Positions 13,501 through 24,500 of a DNA stretch of 64,000 bases are shown piece after piece. The notes under the pieces are model-generated. The model saw only the letters and a list, made by a program, of their open reading frames with translations. It was not told the origin of the DNA and did not search any database. The DNA comes from Phytophthora sp. 'mugwort'. Lineage: Eukaryota > Oomycota > Peronosporomycetes > Peronosporales > Peronosporaceae. The position numbers and the translations under genes were made by a program. Each line of letters starts with the position of its first letter. Positions within the stretch are counted from its first letter, which is position 1. Location of the stretch: assembly GCA_033558025.1 (NCBI GenBank), contig JAUCEF010000007.1, positions 3,968,001-4,032,000 on the forward strand. Reading direction: 5' to 3'.

Positions 13501-16500
13501 TTTTCTTGAAATTCTGACCGCGCACCGTGATATTGACGCGTGCGTCTTGTTCCACATACTTCGGAGCAATATCATAGATCGTTACGTGTGTCATAGGGTT
13601 TGCACTAGAGAGTGGAGTGCCGAACGAAGCGTTAAGTATCAAGCATTGGTCAGCAAATGACGAATTATCCAAGAAATTGAGAAGTATTCGACCTGGAACT
13701 GCCCCTGGATCCACGGATGTGATGGCATCAGCAGGTTTAAGGGTAAAGTTTAGGTCTGTGTAGATAATTGAAGTTCCAACCTGAAAATTAACAGTCACCA
13801 TCTTGGAATTATTTCCATTCAATTCCATGTCTGGAATATCACAATACAAACTCGAATTATTTGTCACCCTCGCGGCAACGCGAGCACGATCCCCTAAAAT
13901 ACATTCAAGCGCCAGCGAAACACTCGCATTGAGTACGAATCCATTTCCCATGACATGAAGAATCGTGCTCTGGTCCGTGGATATTTGAGTGATATTTTTA
14001 AATGTTGGAAAATCATACACGTACACATGCATCGCTTCACTAGATAAATGAGTACCGTTGTTCAGGCTAATACGTAGCTTATAGTCACGATCAGACTGGA
14101 TCGTGGACGGTAGAGGACACGTTAAAATGTTTGTACTGATGACGCGAGCATTCGTAATGAGTTCACCAAAGGCACATTTCGCGCCACTTTTTCTCAAAAA
14201 TCTATTTCCTCTCACGGTAATAGAAGAATTCAAACTCTTGAGTATGTACGGCGTATCAACACTTTGTAGTACGGTCGGTTCATGCACAAGAAGATTGACT
14301 CGACTTTGAGTAAAATCCCGTCCGCCATTAAGAGAAATACTGATCTCTATTAAACTAGACTGCATGGTAGTCTGGATAATATCGCACTGAACATTTCGAC
14401 CTCCATTTTTTACGATGCCAATAACCTCCAGCGTTGCTCCAATCCGGCAGATAATTCCTCCAAATGCAATGAAATATTTGCCAGATAGAGTAAGGGATAG
14501 AACCGCATTCCTGGGTACAGTAAGAGGCGATATTGTATCAACCACAGGTGGAGGATAGTACTGAAACGAAAGATTGGAGGTAGAAAAATCAAGCCCATTT
14601 AGTGCGAGATGAATCAGCACTGGTGGAATTCCTTCTGTCACAACCGCTGGATTCCAAGCCGGACTTATGCATCGAATCACTGTATCCGAGATAAAAGAAC
14701 CTCGAGATCGACTTTCACCAAATTGGCAACTTACATCTCTTGACTTTACGAAGTTTTTTCCTGAAATTTCCACACTTGTTCCTCCCGTGGTTGGCCCTGC
14801 TGTCACCGACGCACTCTCGAAGACTATTTCGTTGTGGATAACAATGCGTGCGGTATCCGATCGCGTCGAAAAATCTTGAGCATTATTAGAGACTGAAACT
14901 GCGTATGACCCTGCGTCACGAAGCGGCGTCGGACACTGAACAATAGAAGGCGCCACAAATGTTGCTACTGATGTCCAACTTTCCAGATCGGATAATCTGT
15001 CGTCACTTGTTAACTTTAAAAAGGAACATTGAAGGCTAGCGAAATCTCCAAGACCTTTTCCAGAAATTGTCAACGTTGTGTCGGATTGAGCAGGTAAAAG
15101 CTGAGGAAATATTGAGACAATTTGTGGAGTCAATGTGAAGACAAACTGCAAGATTGGGATCTCAGGAACCAACTGGCCTTCAACATTTAGCTGTACATCC
15201 GTAATACCAGTGAAATTTACTCCTCCAGTTCTCCAAAGTAGTAAACTGGAGCTCACGTATTCGACATCTTCAGTCACATTTTGCCCACAATAAATTGAGT
15301 AGCGCATATTCTCAAGCAACCCGTGGCCAGAAATCTCAACCACTGTGCCTCCGGTTGCGGGTCCATTATTTGGCGACAATCTGTCAATTGATGGTGCATT
15401 TACCAGTCCCAAATCTCTCGAATCATCTGAAAAATCCACCCCATTGACAGAAACATCAAGTTTCAGAATTTTCAAATTTTCATCGTAGCGCGTAGGCTCA
15501 ACCACACACTGTATCCTTGACGAGGAGAAGTATGTCGCGGGGAGTGTCAACCCGCCGATTGAGCAGCTCAGCGACGTCATATTTGCGAAATTCATTCCGA
15601 AAATGTCGATAGTTTGCGGGTTAACAGAGCGTAAAACTTGAAGAGGTGATAAACGAAATATCCACGGTCGGTTAAATAATTCGAACTCACCAACGGATGC
15701 AAAATGAATTCCATTCTGCGAAATGGAGAGCTTAAATGTGGTATTACCACCCGCTTGGTTGTGTAGCTCTGGGATCTGACATGTGATTGAATCTGCTGCC
15801 ACCTTCTTTGGAGGAATATCAATGTCGTCATTGATTCTACACGTCGAAACCAGTCTATCGAAATAAAGCGAGCCTTGCACAGTCACCAAGGACCCCACGT
15901 GAAGCTCACGCTGTTTTGGCTCTAGCGACCACATTGTAAAAGGAAAATTCGTTGTGTTCCCCGCGTTGTTAATCTCACCGCTTGACATGTCGTCGGCATA
16001 TACCAGTTTTACCGAGACTAGCTCGGTGTCATCAACTGTCGGTAACGCGGCATTGGATTCACTTCCATCCGGATTAAGCGCCTGCCTCGCACTGACTAAA
16101 TTTTCCAACCGGTCTTTGAGATACACATGAGGTTTCGGCTCTATTTGTTGTATTGGATCAGTACGAGCTGGAATCGTCCCTGTATTCTCCGGTAGGACCT
16201 CTTTTGTGGTCATTAAGTAAGTGAGTTGCGTCTTGGACAGAGCGACGTCATACACAAACACAGACTTGAGGTAACCTGTAAACCCCGTTAAGGGTTGGTT
16301 CACCGCAGCTCCGACCACCAATACGGGACTAGCCACACTCCCTGGTACGATGTCGATCGTCATCATCTCCCCATCCACAAAAAAACTGGACAAAGTTCCA
16401 TCAAACACTGCAGCGACGAACGACCATTCATCGACCGCCACTGTAGCTCCGTCCATTGCCTCACCGCCTACTGTCCACTTCCCTTTATCGACACACACTG

Positions 16501-16946
16501 CTCGTCCAGTACTTGACCCGTTCTGTGACAGCAAACACCTACATTGCACAGCAATAACGCATTTCCACTCACTCAAAAATGATTACTCAATGAATCACTT
16601 ACCCTCTATTAACAGTCATGGCTTCACCAGCTTGGACCCATGCACCGACCGTCAGCTGCGGGAAGCTCAGGTGGTGGATAGCAACGGGGAACTCCAATCC
16701 GGCGCCTTGCTCCAGCCTCGCCCCGAACTTTGGCGTGATGCTAACAGTCGAGCGGGTGTAGCCATCTTGAGTGTAGCCTTCTGTGGTACCGGCGGGGGCG
16801 TAGTCTCTCGAGTCTGAGAGCAGCGGGTAGAACGCCACGAGGTGGCGCGGTAGGAGAGTGACAATCGTACTGCGCGGGGAGAGGTCTGCATTGGCAAAGG
16901 TAGAGTAGAGTAGAAGAAGGTAGAACAGAGGTAGAAGCAGCGCCAT
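1..16946 (-). CDS. Giant secreted LamG plus IPT/TIG-repeat protein (partial, four exons visible)
   Basis: Read on the minus strand as exons 16946-16603, 16538-12532, 12450-12202 and 12091-1. The GT-AG introns are 64, 81 and 110 nt; the second has a TGCTAAC branch site. The phases join without a stop, giving at least 5563 residues, and the frame is still open at the left edge. The ATG at 16944-16946 starts a hydrophobic signal peptide (about residues 1-20, ending near FANA). Residues about 65-225 look like a LamG/concanavalin-A-like fold (WSFVAAVFDG, FFVDGE, GYLKSVFVYD). From about residue 320 to 5035 there are tandem units of 90-100 residues with the IPT/TIG pattern: P.V..SP..GP..GGT, then G..F, C.FG, C..P and S.NG.DF. 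By length that is roughly 45-55 copies; I did not count them singly. IPT/TIG domains are immunoglobulin-like folds in extracellular proteins such as plexins and fibrocystin. A cell-surface or matrix adhesion role is inference. No membrane anchor is seen because the C-terminus is missing. Confidence 0.9.
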
Positions 16947-17116
16947 CCTGTGAGCGACTCAAGCGTCACTTGTGGATATGCCCCGCCAGTCACTTCAAGG
17001 ACCTTTTATAGTCCCATGTATGCTATTTTTGTGCATTTGTACACTTCAAGATGTAGCTATGTCAACTTTAAATCCAATCTTGAGGTATCTTGAAGGATTG
17101 CGGACAGTCAAACGCC
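16947..17116. promoter_or_regulatory. Short divergent intergenic region, likely bidirectional promoter
   Basis: Only 170 bp separate the ATG of the giant TIG gene (minus) from the ATG of the acetyltransferase gene (plus), so both promoters must lie here or overlap the coding starts. On the plus strand, TCACTT occurs twice (near 16968 and 16990), matching the oomycete initiator pattern YCAYTYN; the second is followed by CAAG. The assignment to either gene is inference. Confidence 0.45.
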
Positions 17117-18819
17117 ATGGTCTCCAGTATCGACGGATCATCCATCTCTACGCATACACAGCACGCGGTACTCGTCGCGACGTTAATTATCGCATTCATC
17201 ACTCTGCTGCGTCAGAGTTTCCAGCTTGCCAATGAAGAATTCAATAGGAATTCCAGAAGATCTTCCAGTCTAACGGAGTCTTTTGTGCCTCCACGGTTGA
17301 AATCGGACTCGGGGCTCTACGAACTTCTTGACCGACACCAGAACAGAAGAAAAGCGGAGCGGTGTCAAGCGTTGGACGCTTTTCGAGGACTCACTTTGAG
17401 TCTCATGTTGTTTGTCAATTACGGAGGTGAGCAGATGCAGCTCCTGAAAATAACGATACATAGCTCACTTACGTTGTTGCTAGGCGGGGGCTTCGCTGTT
17501 TTTACGCACAGTGTCTGGGACGGACTGACGGTCGCCGACTTGGTTTTTCCATGGTATCTGACGTCTTTATTTTATGTATTTATTCTCGATAAAATCTGGT
17601 TACTGAGTGTTTTTTTTTGCACGTCCAGGTTCACATGGATCCTCGGGTTTAGTGTCTTCTTGTCCTCACCTTCCCGTACTCGAAGCACATCAAAGCCTGA
17701 AGCGGTTAAACGTATCGGACGACGAACGACCAAGCTCTTTATGCTAGGTCTCTTCGTCAACAATGGAGATAATTGGAGCGAGTGGAGAATTCCTGGGGTT
17801 CTGCAGGCTCTCAGCTTCGCATATCTGGTTGTTGCTGCTGCTGATTGGTGCTGTCCATTACATAGTCAACGTCGCATGTCGAGCTTCGTATCGTGTCATT
17901 TGGTCTTCGGTCTATTGCTCTTGATTCTCATTAATCTATTGCTGACCTTCACGCTGCACGTACCGGGCTGTCCGACCGGATACATTGGCCCAGGTGGTGT
18001 AGCAGACGATGGAGCTTACCGTAATTGCACTGGTGGGGCTCATCTTTACGTAGACTCGCTCGTGTTTGGACTGCGCCACATTTTCCAGACTCCGACATGC
18101 CAGGAACGCTACGAAACTGGCCCTTATGACCCCGAAGGACTTTTGAATTGGCTCATGATAGCAACGACGGCGTACTTTGGGTATTTGCAAGCTGCGCTGT
18201 TCACAATTATTCAGGAACAGCCACAAATGTCAACGAATGAAGTGCAGAATCGTCAATTTCGGTCTCTTTTGGTCAGTGGGAGTGGGTTTGCTCTACTTAG
18301 CGTCATGAGCGGAGGGCTTTGGGTGTTTCCTCATGGACCGTGGATCCCACTGAACAAGAATTTATGGTCGTTATCGTATGTGCTCTTGAGTTCGAGCTTG
18401 GCGGCTTGGCTACTGGCACTGATTATGAAACTTATGGATGGTGAAGCGAGAGTCAAATGGTCTGGCGCTCCTTGTATCTCTGTGGGGAAGAACTCCCTCG
18501 TCATTTATGTGATGGTAAGTTATCTGTGTTGAAACTCTCTTCTGAATTTGCTGATCCAGTGTTTAATGATCTATACAGCACGAAGTTTGCCAGCAGTTTG
18601 CTCCATTCGCGGCCAAGCCTCTGAAGGTTGGAGAGGACGTACTACAATTCGAGCTTCTGCTCTACAATTGTATCGGTGTGCTCGTGTAAGAAAAAAAGAA
18701 GTTTTTCGCTGTAGACACTCCAAGTTTAAATCTCCAGCTCAGTGTTTTGGCTTCTGGTTGCTAGGTGGATTGCTGCAGCGCAGTGGACGGAGTTACGGAA
18801 GATATTCATCAAGGTTTGA
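17117..18819 (+). CDS. HGSNAT-like multi-pass membrane acetyltransferase (five exons)
   Basis: Exons 17117-17426, 17484-17553, 17629-18514, 18579-18685 and 18765-18819 give 475 residues. The introns are 57, 75, 64 and 79 nt, and removing them restores the family motifs across every junction. The first intron is in frame without a stop, so it is easily mistaken for coding. Motifs include DAFRG (87-91), FVNYGGGG (99-106), a histidine at 112 and WDGLTVADLVFPW (115-127), and near the end NSLVIYVMHE. These are typical of heparan-alpha-glucosaminide N-acetyltransferase, a lysosomal enzyme that moves acetyl from cytosolic acetyl-CoA to lumenal glucosamine ends; His112 probably matches its acetyl-carrying histidine. 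Many hydrophobic segments follow, the first at about 16-31. I chose the ATG at 17117 (context GCCATGG); no in-frame ATG lies between it and the upstream TTG. The real substrate in an oomycete is unknown. Confidence 0.85.
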
Positions 18820-18978
18820 AGACAAATGTTTGCGTCAGGATTGCCAACAAGAGTGGATAAAGCACTCATGCGTCTTATGTAAAAAGTCTTAAAGTATTAC
18901 TAATAATACTTTGTTGTAAGTCTACAGTAAATGTTATTCGGCATAAATCCGCCTACGCTGATGTCGGGTTCGTATGTT

Positions 18979-19587
18979 TTATAGGACCGCGACAAAAAGT
19001 CCCGCGGTAATAGTGTTCGGGAGCACAACAGCCGACGAGCTACCGATGGTGCTAGATTCACTCATCGACACAGTCACAAAATGAATTTGCAACCTGCTGG
19101 ACCCGTATTTGTCGATCCAGCTATCAACTGCATCCACGTTAAAGTCCATGGAAGGCATGACGTAGTCAACCAGCCTCTTCACAACGATGCTCGACATCTC
19201 GATATCACACGCATCGATCAAATCCAAAGAGCTGTCGACGGCAAGTTCGTCAGGGGACCAAAACCAGCGATCACCCCAGAAGTCAACGTTACCGTCGCTC
19301 CCAAGACTGAACCCTTCCAGTTCCTCCTCGCTCTCGCTACTACTCCATCCGTCCTCCTCGTCATCTTCTGCGTCACAGATCTCGGATCCCGAGCTGTCGG
19401 TGGCATCGTCATACTTAACCGATAGCCAGCAATTAGTGGACGAGAAGAGGTCTTCGGCCCAGATCTCGGACGTCGGCTCATTCGGCATCACTGACAAGGC
19501 GCCCCACCGCATTTCCCAGTCCAGAAGCTCGAGGATGCCCCACGGGAGCTCCACAAGCGTCCGGAGAGTGCGTGCGAAGAGCGCCAT
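18979..19587 (-). CDS. Unknown acidic protein, tandem paralogue 1 (202 aa)
   Basis: Not a family I recognise. The ATG at 19585-19587 (context GGCCATGGCG) begins a 202-residue frame. The N-terminus has a PWGIL motif and a tryptophan-rich segment. The middle is strongly acidic and serine-rich (SEICDAEDDEEDGWSSSES), followed by DRWFWSPDE. The C-terminal third carries YVMPSMDFNVDAVDSW and IDKYGSS, and the protein ends in a hydrophobic tail. The same landmarks in the same order occur in the next gene on the same strand (20107-20739), so the two are tandem duplicates. The acidic DFN-D-VDSW segment resembles a shortened EF-hand or dockerin-type calcium loop. No clear signal peptide or intron is seen. 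Confidence 0.65.
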   Translation of the reverse strand: MALFARTLRTLVELPWGILELLDWEMRWGALSVMPNEPTSEIWAEDLFSSTNCWLSVKYDDATDSSGSEICDAEDDEEDGWSSSESEEELEGFSLGSDGNVDFWGDRWFWSPDELAVDSSLDLIDACDIEMSSIVVKRLVDYVMPSMDFNVDAVDSWIDKYGSSRLQIHFVTVSMSESSTIGSSSAVVLPNTITAGLFVAVL

Positions 19588-20106
19588 GGCCACTTGCGCG
19601 TTTTCACTCGTTCTTGTGAGTTTTTTTCGTTAAATCAACGCAGTGAGCGCCGGAATTCTGAAGTGCCGCCACTGCCAAGCAGCTAACGAGGTTTCATCGT
19701 GTCGAGCCTCGAGGAAATTCTGAAGAATAACGGTTTGATGCGACACGTCTTCTCTGCCGAAAAGGCAACCACGTTAATGGCTCAGGATCATTAACCTATT
19801 TTCTTTTGATGAAATGGTGCATAAAAATTTTGTCGTGAATGCTGGCAAGTCTCCTGACATCCGTTTTTTTCCTTCTTTTCTCTCTCTGCCGGTGGACGCC
19901 TTTTGGATATCCGTCCTCTACATTAACAAGAGATTCTTCTTGCCACTAGGCCCCGTCCACACTGGCAATATTCGTACTAGTTCTATACTGCAGTTGACAA
20001 GCTTATAGTACAATGCGATGGCTGACAGTTCTCCATCATGAAAATGGGTACTGCCGTCCTTGTAGACAGCAGTGAGTTTGGCAATGCTTCTTAAGCCAAA
20101 ACTCGC
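19588..20106. other. Intergenic region between the tandem paralogues
   Basis: 519 bp with no convincing gene. It holds the promoter of the 18979-19587 gene and the 3' region of the 20107-20739 gene. T-rich stretches occur near 19800-19930. Nothing else is recognised. Confidence 0.5.
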
Positions 20107-20739
20107 TTACAGCATCGGAATGTAGAACCCGACGAGATGAGGGAGTACGGTATTGGGTTGCCGAGACTCCTCGTCGTCCACGGGCACAGTCGCGACGTAC
20201 GTGAAGTCGTCCTTACTGGACCCATAACGATCGACCCAGGAGTCCACGATCCCATCCGCGTTAAAGTCGATAGCTGGCATGGCGTACATCGTGGGGCGTC
20301 GGTAGTGCTCGTCGCCGTGCTCCAGTCCGAACTCGTCCAGGTCCGGACGTGGCGTTTCGTACTTATCCTCGTAGCTTTGCATGCTGTTGGTCGAGCTGGG
20401 CGGCGTCCAGAACCACCGTTCGCCTTGATACGGCACACAGGACGCGTGGCCTTCGTCGTCCGAGCACCCGTCGAGACTAACGTCGTCGCTGCTCCAATCT
20501 GCGTCTTCGTCGCTTGTAAATAACCCGGAGCTGCAACTGTCCGTCAGTTCAGCTTCGAGACAGGCCAGCACGGACGCGATGGAGACCCCTTTGGACGCGG
20601 TGAAGACGTCGTCGGCCCACTTGGGTCCTTTCGGCTCGGGCGGGACGCTCCACAGTAACCTTTGTTCCATGTGCTTTAAGATGCTCCAAGGTATCGTGCT
20701 GACAGTGTCCACCATCCTCTGTATGACCAGGAGAACCAT
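20107..20739 (-). CDS. Unknown acidic protein, tandem paralogue 2 (210 aa)
   Basis: Paralogue of the gene at 18979-19587. The ATG at 20737-20739 gives 210 residues. Shared landmarks in order are: PW.IL near the N-terminus; EP....WADD.F; an acidic serine-rich centre containing DWSSDD; RWFWTPP; then YAMPAIDFNADGIVDSW, VDRYGSS and a VLP motif before a hydrophobic end. Here the loop DFNADGIVD has the full D-x-N-x-D-G-x-x-D spacing of an EF-hand or dockerin calcium site, which is shortened in the neighbour. No domain name can be given. Two cysteines in the acidic centre (DSCSS, LDGCSD) are not matched in the paralogue. Confidence 0.7.
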   Translation of the reverse strand: MVLLVIQRMVDTVSTIPWSILKHMEQRLLWSVPPEPKGPKWADDVFTASKGVSIASVLACLEAELTDSCSSGLFTSDEDADWSSDDVSLDGCSDDEGHASCVPYQGERWFWTPPSSTNSMQSYEDKYETPRPDLDEFGLEHGDEHYRRPTMYAMPAIDFNADGIVDSWVDRYGSSKDDFTYVATVPVDDEESRQPNTVLPHLVGFYIPML

Positions 20740-21531
20740 GGCCGACAAGCGTCGACCCTTCCGCGTCCTCTGCCTGTGTCAACGTTGTCTTCGAACCACC
20801 AACTAACGAGCTGCCTTCTCGTGTCTCTCGTGCTGCTTCGGAAGTGAAGAAACCTGATTGGAAGCGTGCAATCAGTGGCAGGTTTCGCGTTACGGGCCAA
20901 CTGTTCCCAGAAACGCCTCGCTGTGGTCAACGCCGCAGCGTTGGGGGGCAAGCAAATCACGAGGACCAAGAGAAATGGCTGGGTTACAGCTGCGCGGGTT
21001 GTGGTGGAGTGAGTTACTTGCAGCGCCAAATGGCAGTGAGGATTGCGACGTGCTCAAGCAATAGGAAAATACCGTCCGTAACGAGGCTGAAAAGTGCTGC
21101 ATCTTCTCAAGTTTGCGATCGAACAGACCCCGTCGAGTCTGAAGTACTGGTAGTCGTTACGGTTCAACATTGTGTTCTGAAGAGATATCAGATGACTTAG
21201 CATGGGTTTCTGGAGTGGGATGTTGTCAGCGAGGAGCTGGTTCATATACTTGGTGTTCATCATTGCTAGATGTCGATGCCTTCGGAACACATAACTCGAG
21301 TTTCACTTGCCTGACGCATTACCCGGTACGCACACTATTACCGAAACGCTACGCTGAATTTCTGTCACTTATTTTCCTCCTCTCCACATACGTACGCAAT
21401 TTTTTTAGCACCTATGCATGGCTTGCTCCTTGTTATGGTTGCACGCATGCTGCAAACTTTAACGGTCGTTTGAAGGTTGACGAGCTGATAGACGCACGCC
21501 TCACATACAGTGTGCCGATCATCGATGTTAC
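20740..21531. other. Intergenic region
   Basis: About 790 bp between the paralogue pair and the PDZ gene. Short open frames occur on both strands, but none shows a motif, a splice pattern or similarity to neighbouring genes. It must contain the upstream region of the 20107-20739 gene and the 3' end of the PDZ gene. Confidence 0.4.
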
Positions 21532-24500
21532 TTACAGCCACACTTCGTCGGCGCGGTCGGTGATACTCGAAGCGTTCGAGTCACGGATAGATGACGACAT
21601 GGAGTCACTACCTTGGAAGTAGCGCCAGGGGTGGATTAAATCTTCACGGGTGACCGAGCTGTCGTGGAAACTGTACTTGAGTGCTTCGTCCAGAGCGTCC
21701 TCGTCGGCTGTGAGACGACCAGCCTCCAAGGGTGCAAGGGTCTTATTTGTTCTAGTCACCGGCGACTGGCGATCTTCGCTGTAGAAGAACAATTCCCAGC
21801 ACTCTTGGCAATAAAGATCACGGTGTCCACCGGCAACATTCAGTTCTGCGAGCTCGCCAGTGGCACCGCAACGGTGGCAGTGCTCACCCTCAGTACTTCG
21901 ACCTTGCTCCGAGTTACGAAGCGGACACGCAGTAGAACCAACAGCCATAGTAGAGTGGCGCTCGAACTGCAACTCCATCTGCAAGCTCTGGAGGATCTCC
22001 TGGATCTCGTCGATCATGCTCTTCTTCACAAGCACCACGAGGGCGGGCTTGCCCTTGATGACTTCGCGCACATCCCGAATGTTACGAAAGAGCTCGTTCA
22101 CAAGGGGGTTGGACAGCGCACCATCCTCGAACTCTTCATCATCGTTGTGCTCGTCGTGCTCCTCCTCCTTCTCCTGTTTTCTGTGGTCTTGGTGGTCTTC
22201 CGGCTCACAAGCTTCCTCTTCCTCTACCTGGTCCAATTTCATACCCAAGGACGTATTCATAGACTCCTTTTCATCCGAATGGTTCTTCTCATTCTCGTCC
22301 CCATCATCATCATCGTCATCATCGACGAAGTCCTCGTGCTCTTCATCGTCGTGGTTACCATCCTTGAGCGGTAGATCAAGCAGATCGTCAAGAGACGCAA
22401 CACTAGCCGCCAGGTCTCGTTCGTTAGAACTGTCGATGCTGGCAACATCGTCATCCTCGTGGACGCCCTCATCGGCATGCTCGTCCTCGTCAGCGTGCTC
22501 TTCTTCAAGCTTGACAATCTCGACGGGTTCCTCCGTGAGTTCTTCCACCTGCTCGATTTCAACCGCCGACTCTGATTCCTCAGTCTCTTCACCAGCAGCC
22601 TCCTCCGGTTCTGTCGACTTGACCTCCTCCACAGCTTCAATGCTAGCCTCCATCTCAGCTTCAATAATAGTCTCAACAATAGTTTCTTCTGCACTGGCAA
22701 CTTCAGCTTGTTTTTCTTGCTGCTTGTCCATCTTATCAGCCTCATCGCCATCCGTTGATTGCACTGGCGTCGCCGTGCTGTTGAGACTCGACGTAGTGCG
22801 ACGCTCCGTCAAACTACCGTCGCCTTTTACGACAAAGTCCTTGAGGGAAATAAAGTCCTCAGCCGGGATCACAGGTGTCGGAGCAGGAGCCATCGTCGGG
22901 GTCGCATCACTGCTGACCGAGGAAGAATGACCCACGGAGGAGAGTGGCGGGGTTACCACTGGCAGTGGCAGCGGCTGAATAGAAATGTCCCTTTGCATCT
23001 TAGCGAAGCTCTCATCCAAATTGTCGCCGAAAACTCTGCTGCGATTGAGCTCGAGGTCATTGTTCACGTCGTTGACCACGTCGAGCTTGTGCTCCTCAGA
23101 TTCGAGCTTATTTCCGTGGCTGTCATCACCGTTCCTCTGACTCGGAATGTGGTTTGAAGCCACCGCATCGTCTTGTAGGATGGTGTATGATAAGTACTTC
23201 GAGTGCGTCTTGCGACCGAGCGGGTTACCAGGAGTCCGAGGTGGCTGTTGATCCTTGGGCGCTGGTTCGTCGTCCGAGTTTCCCTCCTTAGCCAAGCACG
23301 CCTTAGCGTAGATGTACATGAGCTTGGCCTGCACCGTTCCTTCTTTAATATCCAGCAGTGGCACTCCTCCAAATTCGCATTCCTGCACGGGTTTTCCTGT
23401 AGCACGAGCGACAACGCCAGTTGCCTCATCGAAACTCAAGTTTGACGAATTACTGACTTGACTATCGCGAGATGCCAAGCGCGGGCGCGCGGCAGTTGCG
23501 TGAATAATAACTGGTGGTGGTGGTGGCTTGCTCTCAGCCTGCTGCTGACGTCGGATGTCATCGTGAGAAGCAGAACTGGTCCGAGATCTCGTAGGTGGAA
23601 GCAGCTGCATCTGCTGCGGCTTGCTGAAGCGGTCCTCGTATGGTTGCTGCTGACGACGATGTGGAATAATGTGAGCATCGATTCTCAGGTCAAACTGAGG
23701 CGTATCGGCGACCAATGGTTCGCGACGGAAATCTCCAGCGACGCCATCCTCATCACGCCCTTGCGGATATGCATTCATCGAGTTGTTTGCATAGCGTCGT
23801 TCCTTGACCTCAAATTTGGATGCAGCGAGCTGGAAATGCGGGTCGTACTCTTCAATCGGCTGCTTCTCGAAGTACGTGGCACTGTCTTGTGAGTACCGCT
23901 GTGTTCCACTCCGCGCCACAGCCGGCTGCAGCTCATACTCCTTGTCATCTGAATACTTTCGCTCCATCCTCTGCTGTGGCATCGATTGATCCATACTGTT
24001 GTTGCGACGTGGAGGACGTGGCGCCGGTTCATACTCGGGCTGTGAATGCGGCATCGTCGGTCGTCTCGGGCGTGCCGAGATGTCACCTTCTTCCTCCACC
24101 AACTGTGGCGATAAACCACCCGCGGGATTCAATACGCGGTTCGAAGACGCGTGGAACCTCAGCACCACGGGCTTTTCAATGACGTGCAACCACCTCAGCA
24201 CCTTCTCGACGCCCAGCGCCTTCGTCTTCTCTCCGTTGATCGCGATGAGCACATCATTGACACACACTCGGTCCATTCCTCGCCCCTGTCCTCTGCTTGC
24301 GCTGATGAAGTCCACACACGGGACGTTTACCTTGGAGTTATAAGCTCTGAACGAAATCCCGAGCGAACCTCGTTCCCAGACAACGCTGTACTGTTTTCTG
24401 AGTCGTCGGTCCTCGGCTTCCGCCTTGACTCCATGTTTGTGCTTGTGTTTGCTCTTGCTTCTCTTCTTCTTCTCCGACTTGGTCGACACATCGCTGTCAA

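Noticed and set aside
16577..16577. TTG start of the 1351-residue frame as the protein N-terminus
   Set aside because: The start lies in intron 1. The true N-terminus is the upstream exon with an ATG and signal peptide.
21860..22930. Long plus-strand serine-rich frame (356 aa)
   Set aside because: It is the antisense shadow of the polyacidic E/D stretch of the PDZ gene; the minus-strand frame has PDZ motifs and this one has none.
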